Assembly (NCBI GenBank): GCA_964621185.1
Contig: CAZULM010000001.1
Coordinates: forward strand, 186,001 to 250,000
Source: M3007 sp964621185
GTDB taxonomy: Bacteria; Bacteroidota; Bacteroidia; Chitinophagales; Saprospiraceae
Direction of reading: 5' to 3'
DNA: 64,000 nucleotides
A program made the translations under genes and the position numbers. Positions 8,334 through 17,522 of this stretch are shown in pieces. The notes below the pieces were generated by a model. That model made no database searches and had not been told where the DNA came from. It saw only the letters and a program-made list of their open reading frames with translations. Positions within the stretch are counted from its first letter, which is position 1. Every line of letters starts with the position of its first letter.

Positions 8334-9305
8334 ATGCAAACTTTGCAACGCGCAAAAATATTGCCCCTGTTGGCCGATTTGGACGAATCGGACTTCGATG
8401 CGGTGGCGATGCAGGTCTTTCAATACCAGAAAGAGCATAACGCGCTGTATGCCAAATACATAAACCTGCTAGGCGAAACCCGGGAGCATCCTTTCCTACC
8501 CATCTCTTTTTTCAAGGGCCATAAAGTGACAAGCGGCACCTGGGAACCAGAAACTGTTTTCAAAAGCAGCGGCACCACGGGGCAGATACCTTCCCAGCAT
8601 TTCGTAAGGTCCAAAAAATTGTACCTCGACAATGCGCGGCGCGGCTTTGCGTCAGCCTACGGCGACCCTTCTGAATGGTGCTTTCTGGCCCTGCTGCCCA
8701 ATTACCTGGAGCGCGGCAACTCCTCGCTCGTGGCGATGGCCGACCATTTCATCCAGTTGTCGCCATTTCCGGAAAGCGGCTTTTTTTTGCACGATTTTGA
8801 AAAATTGCGCGATTGCATACTTAGCTGCCATTCAAAAGGGCACAAGACCATTTTGCTCGGCGTGAGCTTTGCCCTGCTCGACTTTGCCGAACGGTTCCCG
8901 ATGGACTTGTCGGGCATCACGGTCATGGAAACCGGCGGCATGAAGGGGAAGCGCCGGGAGATGACCCGCGACGAGCTGCACCAAAGCCTGCAACAAGCCT
9001 TCAACGTTGATTTGATTCATTCTGAATACGGCATGACCGAACTCTTCTCCCAGGCTTACGCCAATGGAGGCAGTATCTTCGCGCCAAGCCCCAGCATGAA
9101 AGTGGTGGCTACCGAAGTCACCGACCCGTTCTGCGCGGTAGCGCCCGGGCGCACAGGCGTGCTCAACATCATCGACCTGGCAAACCTCGACACACTCAGT
9201 TTTATCCAGACAGAAGATTTGGGCCGCGTGTATGAAGATGGCCGCTTCGAAGTGCTCGGGAGGCTGGATGCGGCGGAGATGCGGGGTTGTAACCTAATGA
9301 TTTAA
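8334..9305 (+). CDS. LuxE-like acyl-protein synthetase (ANL superfamily)
   Basis: A 323-residue protein of the LuxE/acyl-protein synthetase group, related to PaaK-type AMP-forming ligases. The ATP-binding loop FKSSGTTGQ (around residue 80) and a later segment HSEYGMTELFSQAYA resemble the adenylate-forming motifs. LuxE activates fatty acids for bioluminescence, but no lux genes are present here, so another carboxylic acid is likely activated. Free-standing homologues are common in Bacteroidota. The stop is followed 7 bases later by hutI, so the two are probably co-transcribed. Confidence 0.8.
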   Translation: MQTLQRAKILPLLADLDESDFDAVAMQVFQYQKEHNALYAKYINLLGETREHPFLPISFFKGHKVTSGTWEPETVFKSSGTTGQIPSQHFVRSKKLYLDNARRGFASAYGDPSEWCFLALLPNYLERGNSSLVAMADHFIQLSPFPESGFFLHDFEKLRDCILSCHSKGHKTILLGVSFALLDFAERFPMDLSGITVMETGGMKGKRREMTRDELHQSLQQAFNVDLIHSEYGMTELFSQAYANGGSIFAPSPSMKVVATEVTDPFCAVAPGRTGVLNIIDLANLDTLSFIQTEDLGRVYEDGRFEVLGRLDAAEMRGCNLMI

Positions 9306-9312
9306 AAAAAAA

Positions 9313-10551
9313 ATGTCACTACTCATCAGAAACATCGGCACCCTTGTGCAAGCAGAAACCCGCCGCCGCAGCATCGTCAAAGGCGCTGACATGGCTGAGC
9401 TCCCCTGCCTGAACAATGCCTACCTGTTGGCTGAAAACGGCCGCGTTGCCGCTTTTGGCCCCATGGCCGAATGCCCAGACAGGGCGGATTCCGTATTGGA
9501 CGCCACGGGCCGCATGGTTTTCCCAAGCTGGTGCGATTCGCACACGCATATTGTGTTTGCGGCCACCAGGGAGGAAGAGTTTGTGTCCCGTTTGAAAGGC
9601 CATACCTACGAGGAAATCGCCCAGGCCGGCGGCGGCATCTTGAATTCCGCGAAAAAATTGCAGGTGATGTCGGAAGATGCGCTGTTTGCGGGCGCATGGG
9701 AGCGCTTGCAAGAAGTGATCGGATATGGCACCGGCGCCATAGAGGTGAAAAGCGGGTACGGCCTGACCTTAGAAAGCGAGCTGAAAATGTTGCGCGTGGT
9801 GCGGCGGCTGAAGGAGAAAAGCCCGATCCCGGTAAAAGCGACCTTTTTGGGCGCCCATGCGGTGCCGACGGAATACAAAGACCGGAGGCAAGATTATATT
9901 GATTTGATTGTCAATGAAATGCTGCCTCAGGTGGCGGGCGAAGGCCTGGCTGACTATTGCGATGTTTTTTGCGACAAGGGGTTTTTCACGCCTGAAGAGA
10001 CGGATCAGATTTTGAAGGCTGGTTGGAAATACGGCCTGAAGCCCAAGATACATGCCAACGAGCTGGGCATCACGGGCGGGGTGCAGGTAGGCGTTGCAAA
10101 CCGCGCCGTTTCCGTCGATCACCTGGAGCATACCGGCGCTGCGGAGATTGAGGCGCTCAAAAACAGCGATACCATCCCGACGTTGTTGCCATCCTGCTCG
10201 TTTTTCCTAGGCATACCTTTTGCAGCCGCCCGCGACATGATAGCGGCAGGGTTGCCCGTCACCTTGGCTACCGATTACAACCCAGGCTCCTCACCCTCCG
10301 GGAACATGCCCTTCGTTGTGGCCCTTGCCTGCATCAAAATGAAGCTCTTGCCAGCGGAAGCCATCAACGCCGCGACGCTCAACGGCGCCAGGGCGATGGA
10401 GCTGGAGGCAGAAGTAGGGACAATTGCTGTCGGGAAAATGGCAAATTTCTTTATTTCCAAACCGATGATGTCGCTTGCATTGCTTCCATACAGCTTTGGC
10501 AGCAACCTTGTGGAAACGGTGGTGTTGAACGGGAGGGTGGTAGCGAACTGA
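9313..10551 (+). CDS. hutI: imidazolonepropionase
   Basis: A 412-residue metal-dependent amidohydrolase that opens 4-imidazolone-5-propionate to N-formimino-glutamate in histidine degradation. Metal-binding H77-x-H79 (DSHTHIVFA) starts the barrel; KSGYGL, FLGAHAVP, HANELG and the ATDYNPGSSP segment match HutI. It is full length. No other hut gene is in the window. It follows the LuxE-like gene by 7 bases. Confidence 0.93.
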   Translation: MSLLIRNIGTLVQAETRRRSIVKGADMAELPCLNNAYLLAENGRVAAFGPMAECPDRADSVLDATGRMVFPSWCDSHTHIVFAATREEEFVSRLKGHTYEEIAQAGGGILNSAKKLQVMSEDALFAGAWERLQEVIGYGTGAIEVKSGYGLTLESELKMLRVVRRLKEKSPIPVKATFLGAHAVPTEYKDRRQDYIDLIVNEMLPQVAGEGLADYCDVFCDKGFFTPEETDQILKAGWKYGLKPKIHANELGITGGVQVGVANRAVSVDHLEHTGAAEIEALKNSDTIPTLLPSCSFFLGIPFAAARDMIAAGLPVTLATDYNPGSSPSGNMPFVVALACIKMKLLPAEAINAATLNGARAMELEAEVGTIAVGKMANFFISKPMMSLALLPYSFGSNLVETVVLNGRVVAN

Positions 10552-10670
10552 GGTTTTCCGGCAATAAAGCTCGTTGACAATTCGTTCAGGCGCGTCCTTT
10601 GTTGGCCGCCCGGCTTGTTAATGTGCAATATTTGTGCCACTGGAAACATCCCAACAACGCTGTTATTTCC

Positions 10671-10678
10671 TAATTTTG
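10671..10678 (+). promoter_or_regulatory. putative -7 element upstream of the SprB-like gene
   Basis: TAATTTTG fits TAnnTTTG and lies about 145 bases before the start codon. No TTG stands at the expected -33 distance. A 14-bp perfect palindrome CGAGAAATTTCTCG lies downstream at 10767-10780, inside the presumed leader. Confidence 0.35.
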
Positions 10679-10823
10679 CGGCCATTGTGCCGTAAAACCG
10701 GCGCAATATGTTAAATATGCCTTTTAGGGGCAACAGACAAAACTTGAACTGTATCTGATGCTTAAACGAGAAATTTCTCGCTATCACAATTTTCCACAAC
10801 CATTGTTAAATTTTCACACACTG

Positions 10824-13800
10824 ATGCAAAGACTTCTAATCCCGCTCTTCGTATGTGCAGCACTTGGCATTCCTTCTGTCATGCATGCCCAAAATCCGCA
10901 AAGCGTGTCAGTACCACCGGGTCCCGTAAAATACCCGGCACACCCGGTTCAGGCTTCGCCTGACAATGTGTGCAACTTTGCCGGAACCTATACCCAAATC
11001 CAATTTATCGGCAACAGCAACGACACCGACTTGCCACAGATTTTCCTGTGCCGGGGCGACTCTTTCCTTATCCGGCACAACGGCGATGCCATTTTGACGG
11101 GCGACCCGCAGCCAAGCACAACTCCGGGCATCGCCTACGCCTTTTACACTTGCCCGCCAACCGTTATTGGCGACAACCTGCAAGCCATCGCTTCAAACCC
11201 CGGCCCTGGCGACCCCTGTGTATTGAAGGTGCCACCTGCTGCAAACGGCCTGTACATAACACCGGGCGTGCCCAACGGCGGCGACACCTGGTTTTTCAAC
11301 AGCGGCACCCTGAACGCCACGTTCGGCTTGGGACAGCCGTTGTCGCTCTTCTATGCCCCCATCACGGTTGACGAGATCATCCCGCCGGCTGGCTATGAAT
11401 CGGCAGTAGTGGGTTCGCCGCCCGGCCCTTGTGTCAATGTGAACACCAACGCCGCTTTTGAAGTGATTTACCTCAACCCGATCACAGGCGAAGGCCTCAG
11501 CAACAACTTTGGCAATGATTGTATCGGAAAATTCACCATTCGCGGCGGCTATCCCGAATACAACAACATGGCGCTCTATGACATTGATATTTTTCTGACG
11601 AGCAACCCATCGGTAAAGGCTGTTATCCATACCCAAAAATCGCAGATGTTCCATTTGGCGCCGATCATCTTTTCAGTGCCGCAGCCTGGAAACTATACCA
11701 TTACCGCAATTGATGGCAAAGCTTGCCCTGCCAGCTTTACCATAGACATGAATGTTTGCGATCCGAGCGACAACATCACCCTGAGCTTCCCAGACACCAT
11801 TGCCCCGCCGGCCACCAGCAATTTCTGCGTGCCGCTCACGGTCGAAAACTTTGATATCGTTTCGGGATCTTTTTCCATCAATTGGGATCCTGCTGTACTG
11901 CAATATTCGGGCGTCACCAACCTGAACCCGGTATTGGACCCCTTCACCTCTTCTACCTTAAATCCTGCCAATGCTGCCAATGGCCAAATTGGTTTGGTTT
12001 TATACGACCAGACAACGATCGGAAACGTGCTGAGCATCCCCAATGGCGAGACTTTGTTTGAAGTGTGCTTCGATGTGGTCGGGGTGCTGGGACAATGTTC
12101 GGGCCTCACCATCAGCAACAACCCGACTGCCGTGGCCTTTGAAGGCGACATGGGCCAAAACCTCGCCCTCACGGTTGACACAGGAAGCGTTTGTGTGCAA
12201 TACCTGCCACTTGGTGTCCAGGTAGCCATATTTGACTCTACCTGTTTGGGCACTGGCTCCATGATGGTTACGGCAACCGGGGGCGCCAGCCCTTACAGTG
12301 TAATTGTGGAAGAGGTCGGCGGCCCTACCTATTCCGGCAATATTTCCGGCAGTGGCAGTTTCTACACCATCAACGGCACGATTGGTGCTTTCGACAATTT
12401 GCCCAGGACTTATTATGTCTGTGTAACCGACAGCAATGGCTTGGGCACTGAAGTTTGCGACACCATTGAAGTATTGATACCCACGCTTGGCGCGCAGATA
12501 TCCTTTGTGAAGGAACCCAGTTGCAATGGCTATAAAGATGGCATCGTGAATGCTGTGGTGCTGATCGGGGGCGTTCCTGTGGCTAACCCTGGCCCGAACT
12601 TTACCTTCCAGTGGTCAACCACACCGCCGCTCATGTTCCCAACTTTGGGTTATCAGGACGGAACCGTCAACAACGATGTCCATGCGGGCAACTATACCTT
12701 GGTCGTTACCGATAATGCCCGTATGTGTTCAGCCACGGCTCTTGGCTCTCTCGGGCAACCGACAGTCATCAGCCGGGACGTGGTCACGACCACCCCGGCA
12801 AGTTGCAGCGGTGTTTCCAATGGCTCTATCAATTATCTGGCTAAAGGCGGCACTCCATTTGCAGGAGGCCAATACCAGTTTGTCTGGACTGATGCCCAAA
12901 ACAACATGATTGGCTCCCCCGGCCAGAACAACCCCATCATTGTCAACAGTTTGCCTGCGGGCCTTTACCGGGTGACGATCACCGATGCCAATGGCTGTAC
13001 CAAGCGAGACAGTGTCACGATTGCCGATCAACGGGTAGTGAACTTGAACCCAGGTATGACCAGCAGCGTCACCTGCTTTGGGCTCAGCACCGGTACTGCG
13101 GTGGTTTCCGTGTCAGAATCTGCGCCATCCGGCCATGCCTATAATTTTACCTGGTCGCCAACGCCGGCTTGTATGCCTGCCGGTACCAGCCTTTCCTCTG
13201 GCTACGCCTGCCTGCCAGCAGGGAACTATTTTATAACGGCCATTGACCCAGTTGACGGTTGCAAAGACACCCTCACGATCACAATTGTACAGCCCGCCAA
13301 ACTTGTCCTCGACACCCTTGGCATCCAACCGCCCAACTGTGTGCCGCCCAACAGCGGCGGCATCTCCGTGGTCGCACAAGGCGGCACCGGAGGCCCTGGC
13401 TATACCTACAATTGGAGCAACGGCGCTACGGGCGCCAGCCTAAACGGCCTGGCGGCAGGACCATACAATGTGACCGTCACGGACATGAAAGGCTGTAAAG
13501 ATTCCTTGATGTTCGTGCTGCCTGCACCGATGGCGCCAAATCTCGTGGTGGATTCCATCCCGGTGAAATGCGGCAGCGACGGCTCGCTCATCGCCAACCC
13601 GCCAAACGCCACAGCCTACAAATGGACTGCCGTGCCCAGCACCGGCACCATTGGCATCACCAACCAGATCGACAACCTACAAGGCGGCACCTATGCTGTC
13701 ACCATCACCGACCAGATGGGCTGCACTGCGGTGGACACCGTGGCATTGGCCGGCGTAACGCCCATGTCCTTTGCCGACACGTCTGTCGTAGAACCAAAAT

Positions 13801-15524
13801 GTTTCGGTTTTAAAGATGGTATCCTTGGTGTGCTGGTTCAAGATGGCAAGCCGCCTTACACCAATTACGCTTGGACCCCACAACCAGCGCCATCCGGCCC
13901 CACCATTTTCGCCATCGGCGCCGGTGTTTACAGCGTTACAGTGACCGACAATGTGGGCTGTACCTTGACGGGTTCCTTTACGGTAGGCCAACCGCCACGG
14001 GTGGTAAACACGCTTTCTGGCATCAACAACGTGTCCTGTTTCGGGGTATGTGACGGCACCGCTCAAGTGGCGACTGCTTACGCCACCACGCCAAACCCGA
14101 CTCCCGGCAACTTCACGTACATCTGGAGCGATGGCACCAACTCGTCGGCCATGCGCACCGACCTCTGCGCCGGCACCTATATCGTGACGAGCGCCGACAA
14201 CAACAACTGCGGCGACACGGATACCATCACTATTGGGACGCCCCCCCGTATTGGCGCCACAAATACAAGTGTGCCGGCAACCTGCTTTGGCCAGGCAACA
14301 GGCTCGGCCACCATCATGGGCACGGGCGGCAACGGCGGGCCATATACTTACCTTTGGAGCGACCCGAACAACACCATGGGCAACACGGCCAACAACCTGG
14401 CCGCAGGGCAGTATGTGGTCACCGTTACGGATGCCAACGGCTGCACAGAAGTGATCGATTCAATTTTTGTGACACAGCCTGGTGAAATCATCGTGACCCA
14501 AGACCTGATTCAATCGGACGATCCGAATTGCTTTGGAAATTCTGATGGCCTTATCGTGGTGACCGTTTCTGGCGGGAACACCGGCCAACTGCAATACGAA
14601 TGGTCGGATGACATGGGCGTGATCGGAAACACACCGGGAGAGTTGGATGGCTTGCCTGCCGGTTTCTATTCGGTCGTTGTTACGGATGCACAAGGGTGCA
14701 CCGGCAGCTTGTCCGACATTATGCTGCAAGACCCTCCGCCGGTATTGGGTGAATATGATACCCCTGAAGCGCTGGTCTGCCATGGCGACGTGACCACCTT
14801 GAAGATCAATTCTATCTCCGGCGGTTCGGGCGGCCCTTACCAGTTCAGCCTCGATTTTGGCGCCTTGCTGGATGTCAATTTCCCTGTTACACTCTCCGGA
14901 GGCGAGCACTACATCACTTATTTTGACGTAAAGGGCTGTTTCTATACCGATACCATTAACGTGCCTGAACCGGCGCCCATAGAAGTGTCGTTCAACCCAA
15001 TGGTAAAGGAAATCGAACTGGGCGATACCTCTTATCAATTGAAGCCGCTCATCACGGGCGCTGCTGTTGCGTCCTTCACCTGGACGCCGGCTGATCTGTT
15101 GGTTACGGCAAACGACCTGAACCCTTACGTGCGCACATTTGAGTCCCAATTGTACACATTGGTCGTGTTTGACGATAAAGGCTGTTCGGGAACAGGTTCT
15201 GTTCAGATCAATGTTGACCCGAACCGCAACGTTTACGTGCCAAACATCTTCAAGCCAGGGGTCGGGGGACTGAACGACCACTTCAACGTCTACCTGGGCT
15301 TAGGCATCGAGATCGTGAACTATATGCGGGTATATGATCGCTGGGGAGAATTGATGTACTCCCGGGAGCGCTTCTTGCCGCAGAACGACAACTTTGCGGA
15401 CGGTTGGGACGGCAAGTACCGGGGCGATTATGTGAACCCTGGCGTGTTTGTCTATGTAATCGAAGTCAAGTTCCTCGACGGCAGGGTGCTGCTGTACCGG
15501 GGAGATGTGACGGTGTACCGGTAG
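10824..15524 (+). CDS. giant secreted SprB-repeat protein with T9SS type B sorting domain
   Basis: A 1566-residue cell-surface or secreted protein. Signal peptide about 1-22 (MQRLLIPLFVCAALG..HA). An N-terminal cysteine-containing region is followed by a cohesin-like domain (about 316-463). Then about ten SprB-type repeats of 75-90 residues (about 468-1390) follow, each starting near a conserved Cys (CFG) and ending in VTVTDANGC-like text. The last 90 residues (YVPNIFKP...YDRWGE...WDGKYRG) form the gliding-motility-associated C-terminal domain used as a type IX secretion signal. SprB-like proteins act as adhesins. The start is ATG 10824, where the signal peptide begins; an in-frame ATG at 10758 precedes it. 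Confidence 0.9.
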   Translation: MQRLLIPLFVCAALGIPSVMHAQNPQSVSVPPGPVKYPAHPVQASPDNVCNFAGTYTQIQFIGNSNDTDLPQIFLCRGDSFLIRHNGDAILTGDPQPSTTPGIAYAFYTCPPTVIGDNLQAIASNPGPGDPCVLKVPPAANGLYITPGVPNGGDTWFFNSGTLNATFGLGQPLSLFYAPITVDEIIPPAGYESAVVGSPPGPCVNVNTNAAFEVIYLNPITGEGLSNNFGNDCIGKFTIRGGYPEYNNMALYDIDIFLTSNPSVKAVIHTQKSQMFHLAPIIFSVPQPGNYTITAIDGKACPASFTIDMNVCDPSDNITLSFPDTIAPPATSNFCVPLTVENFDIVSGSFSINWDPAVLQYSGVTNLNPVLDPFTSSTLNPANAANGQIGLVLYDQTTIGNVLSIPNGETLFEVCFDVVGVLGQCSGLTISNNPTAVAFEGDMGQNLALTVDTGSVCVQYLPLGVQVAIFDSTCLGTGSMMVTATGGASPYSVIVEEVGGPTYSGNISGSGSFYTINGTIGAFDNLPRTYYVCVTDSNGLGTEVCDTIEVLIPTLGAQISFVKEPSCNGYKDGIVNAVVLIGGVPVANPGPNFTFQWSTTPPLMFPTLGYQDGTVNNDVHAGNYTLVVTDNARMCSATALGSLGQPTVISRDVVTTTPASCSGVSNGSINYLAKGGTPFAGGQYQFVWTDAQNNMIGSPGQNNPIIVNSLPAGLYRVTITDANGCTKRDSVTIADQRVVNLNPGMTSSVTCFGLSTGTAVVSVSESAPSGHAYNFTWSPTPACMPAGTSLSSGYACLPAGNYFITAIDPVDGCKDTLTITIVQPAKLVLDTLGIQPPNCVPPNSGGISVVAQGGTGGPGYTYNWSNGATGASLNGLAAGPYNVTVTDMKGCKDSLMFVLPAPMAPNLVVDSIPVKCGSDGSLIANPPNATAYKWTAVPSTGTIGITNQIDNLQGGTYAVTITDQMGCTAVDTVALAGVTPMSFADTSVVEPKCFGFKDGILGVLVQDGKPPYTNYAWTPQPAPSGPTIFAIGAGVYSVTVTDNVGCTLTGSFTVGQPPRVVNTLSGINNVSCFGVCDGTAQVATAYATTPNPTPGNFTYIWSDGTNSSAMRTDLCAGTYIVTSADNNNCGDTDTITIGTPPRIGATNTSVPATCFGQATGSATIMGTGGNGGPYTYLWSDPNNTMGNTANNLAAGQYVVTVTDANGCTEVIDSIFVTQPGEIIVTQDLIQSDDPNCFGNSDGLIVVTVSGGNTGQLQYEWSDDMGVIGNTPGELDGLPAGFYSVVVTDAQGCTGSLSDIMLQDPPPVLGEYDTPEALVCHGDVTTLKINSISGGSGGPYQFSLDFGALLDVNFPVTLSGGEHYITYFDVKGCFYTDTINVPEPAPIEVSFNPMVKEIELGDTSYQLKPLITGAAVASFTWTPADLLVTANDLNPYVRTFESQLYTLVVFDDKGCSGTGSVQINVDPNRNVYVPNIFKPGVGGLNDHFNVYLGLGIEIVNYMRVYDRWGELMYSRERFLPQNDNFADGWDGKYRGDYVNPGVFVYVIEVKFLDGRVLLYRGDVTVYR

Positions 15525-15552
15525 GGATGATACTTTATTTTGGCTAAAATAG

Positions 15553-15593
15553 AAGCGCCATCCTTGTGCAATATTAGGATGGCGCTTTTTTTA
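15553..15593 (+). terminator. rho-independent terminator after the SprB-like gene
   Basis: Perfect 11-bp stem AAGCGCCATCC (15553-15563) / GGATGGCGCTT (15577-15587), followed by TTTTTTA. It starts 28 bases after the stop codon. Confidence 0.9.
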
Positions 15594-15764
15594 TTGACGA
15601 TTGCAGATTATACTCTGATTAAAGTGATTTCTCTGATTTGGGTGATTAAAAACATCTGATTTTCAAATGATTATGCGATCACGATTTTCACAACCACTTT
15701 GCGTTGACTATACATGATTGACGATTGTTAAAGTTGGCGTTACCCTGCATCCGTCAATCAAATA
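15594..15764. other. gene-free stretch rich in TGATT words
   Basis: Part of the 350-base gap between the SprB-like gene and the convergent TPR protein gene. TGATT/CTGATT words recur irregularly about every 9-12 bases, similar in style to the adjoining R3 repeat. No gene or RNA was recognised. Confidence 0.5.
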
Positions 15765-15866
15765 TATACTATGATTCGCCTGATTTTTGTGATTCATTGT
15801 GATTGATTCAACTGATCTTCAATTGATTACAAAGATCGGCATGCACAAAACCAAGCGGCGTGAGGT
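15765..15866 (-). repeat. Intergenic repeat R3, copy B
   Basis: Inverted copy of the repeat at 1031-1132, about 102 bases with roughly 14 differences. Like copy A it lies between convergent genes and its conserved end abuts a stop codon (9 bases from the TPR protein gene stop). Confidence 0.8.
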
Positions 15867-15874
15867 ATCCAATA

Positions 15875-16486
15875 TTACCGCATCTTAGGCTGCCGCCGTT
15901 TCCCGCCTGGCCGGAAGCCCTTGCCGCCCATCATCGCCATCATGGATGGGTTCATGGCTTGGCCGGCTTGTTTCATCTGCTTGTCCACTTCCTTGATCTG
16001 TTCTTTGAGCATTGGCTCTGTCACGTTCAGTTTTTTTGCTTCCGCCAAATGGTTCTGAGCGGCTTTGAGGTTGTTTTTCCCGGCGGCGATCATTACCATC
16101 TGCAGCCAGGCGGCTGCCCGCTCGTTGTCGGAGGGCAAGCCGGCATCGAGTGATTTCCGTATCCAGTTTTCAGCCGTACCGAAATCCCTTTTTTGCATGT
16201 AGATGGCGCCCATTGTCATATAATACACCCCTTTGTAGCCGACCAGCAAGAGCTTGGGGCTGAGGGTCAGGTTCAGGCGAGCCTCGGCTTCCTCAAGCCT
16301 TTGCTGGCTAAGCAGTTGGTTGGTTGACATGATGGTGCCCAGCATCAGATAGCCTGCGAGCAAAATAAGGCCCACCAGCAAGAAAGGGAAGCCGTACCAG
16401 AAACCAAAAGCTGCCCACAGCGCGATGCCGCCCACTATGCCGCCCACAATAAGTGCCAAACGAAGATAGATGTTGATTGTAAACAT
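15875..16486 (-). CDS. TPR-like inner-membrane protein
   Basis: A 203-residue protein with two N-terminal membrane segments (about 8-27 and 31-52), then a helical TPR-like region (about 60-150) with alternating short helices (KGVYYMTMGAIYMQKRDFGTAENWI). It ends in a Met- and Gly-rich, strongly basic tail (GGKGFRPGGKRRQPKMR). Function is unknown; similar two-TM plus TPR proteins are widespread in Bacteroidota. Start at ATG 16486. It precedes no gene in operon; copy B of repeat R3 lies directly after its stop. Confidence 0.75.
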   Translation of the reverse strand: MFTINIYLRLALIVGGIVGGIALWAAFGFWYGFPFLLVGLILLAGYLMLGTIMSTNQLLSQQRLEEAEARLNLTLSPKLLLVGYKGVYYMTMGAIYMQKRDFGTAENWIRKSLDAGLPSDNERAAAWLQMVMIAAGKNNLKAAQNHLAEAKKLNVTEPMLKEQIKEVDKQMKQAGQAMNPSMMAMMGGKGFRPGGKRRQPKMR

Positions 16487-16519
16487 GGAATTGCGTTGAA
16501 AATTTGAGCCGCAAAGGTA

Positions 16520-16960
16520 TCACAGTTTTTTGAACACCTGCACCAGTTTGGGCGTGGCTACCGGGCTATACTTCAAGAATTCCTTGTTGCAGTCCACCAC
16601 AATGTAGCATTGGGTGCCTGTTGGGCCTTTTTCCATGAAACACCAGCCGTCTATCAGCTCCGTGCTGTCGATACGACAAACCGTTGTTTCGCAATTGGCG
16701 TCAACCTGGATGTCAGATTCAGCGCTCAGGACACCTTGTTTGAACCGGCGCAATTTGGTGTCGGCAAATTCGAGGGTCAACGAGGCATCGTCTTGGTTTT
16801 CCCATCGGCCTTCCAGGGTTTTCAGCAAATCAGCGCCATCAGGGCCGGTTGATTTGGAAAGCTCCGACTTGGTTCCTGGTTGTTGGTCTTTGCTTGGGTT
16901 AGTGTTTGTACAGGCAACAATAAAAGTTGATACGGCCAAAAGGGTCAGCAGTTTGTGCAT
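16520..16960 (-). CDS. small lipoprotein
   Basis: A 146-residue predicted lipoprotein: MHKLLTLLAVSTFIVAC has a good lipobox (IVAC), and the mature part begins with a Ser/Thr/Lys-rich linker. Two later cysteines (CETTVC) could form a disulfide. The fold (ALEGRWENQDD..SLTLEF) suggests a small lipocalin-like or META-like beta-barrel, but this is inference. Start chosen at ATG 16960 because the signal begins there; a longer frame upstream is unsupported. It lies 34 bases after another lipoprotein gene and the TonB receptor, probably in the same operon. Confidence 0.75.
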   Translation of the reverse strand: MHKLLTLLAVSTFIVACTNTNPSKDQQPGTKSELSKSTGPDGADLLKTLEGRWENQDDASLTLEFADTKLRRFKQGVLSAESDIQVDANCETTVCRIDSTELIDGWCFMEKGPTGTQCYIVVDCNKEFLKYSPVATPKLVQVFKKL

Positions 16961-16994
16961 AGTATTTTGGTTTAAATTACAAATATCCGTCAAT

Positions 16995-17522
16995 TCAACG
17001 GCGAACCTCAATCCCATAACCGGCGCCGGGCGCCATTTCCAGTGCAATTTGTGTGCCGTTTGGCAATGGGATCAATTGAACCTCAAAATCGATATAGCGG
17101 TTGTTGTTGTACCGAAACGTGGCCCCGTCGGCCCCAATGCTGAAATTGGCCCTGTTTGACAGGCATTCCGGGAAATTGTCACTGGTATAAATATCTACAG
17201 CATTGCCGTTTTTTTTCAAAATAAATGCTGCGGTAAACTTTCCGTATTCCACAAATACCTTTGTGGGGCCATCGCCGAGGGCGAACAACCTGCGGTTGAA
17301 GTTTGCGGGGTCGGCGTTGACAACCGCGGCTTCAGTAAAAGGCACCCGGCACCAACTATTGGCGGGGTCGTTGCCCATTGTTGGCGCCTGCTTGCTGAAG
17401 GCAAAATTTGAGCCTATGGCGGCGTTTTTTTCAGGCTGGCCAGTTGCCGGCTGCCCTGTGTTTTCGGCACACCCAAATGCCCAGGCAGCCAGCAAGGCCA
17501 ACATCCATTGATTGATCTTCAT
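16995..17522 (-). CDS. lipoprotein downstream of the TonB receptor
   Basis: A 175-residue predicted lipoprotein, MKINQWMLALLAAWAFGC with lipobox AFGC, followed by a Gly/Pro/Gln-rich linker. The mature domain is unrecognised. Its ATG overlaps the stop codon of the TonB-dependent receptor (ATGA, 17519-17522), so the two are translationally coupled and probably cooperate at the outer membrane, for example as a surface or periplasmic accessory to uptake. The substrate is unknown. Confidence 0.78.
   Translation of the reverse strand: MKINQWMLALLAAWAFGCAENTGQPATGQPEKNAAIGSNFAFSKQAPTMGNDPANSWCRVPFTEAAVVNADPANFNRRLFALGDGPTKVFVEYGKFTAAFILKKNGNAVDIYTSDNFPECLSNRANFSIGADGATFRYNNNRYIDFEVQLIPLPNGTQIALEMAPGAGYGIEVRR

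Noticed and set aside
8334..9305. Bioluminescence operon suggested by the LuxE-like gene
   Set aside because: No luciferase, LuxC or LuxD gene is nearby; free-standing LuxE-like ligases are common.
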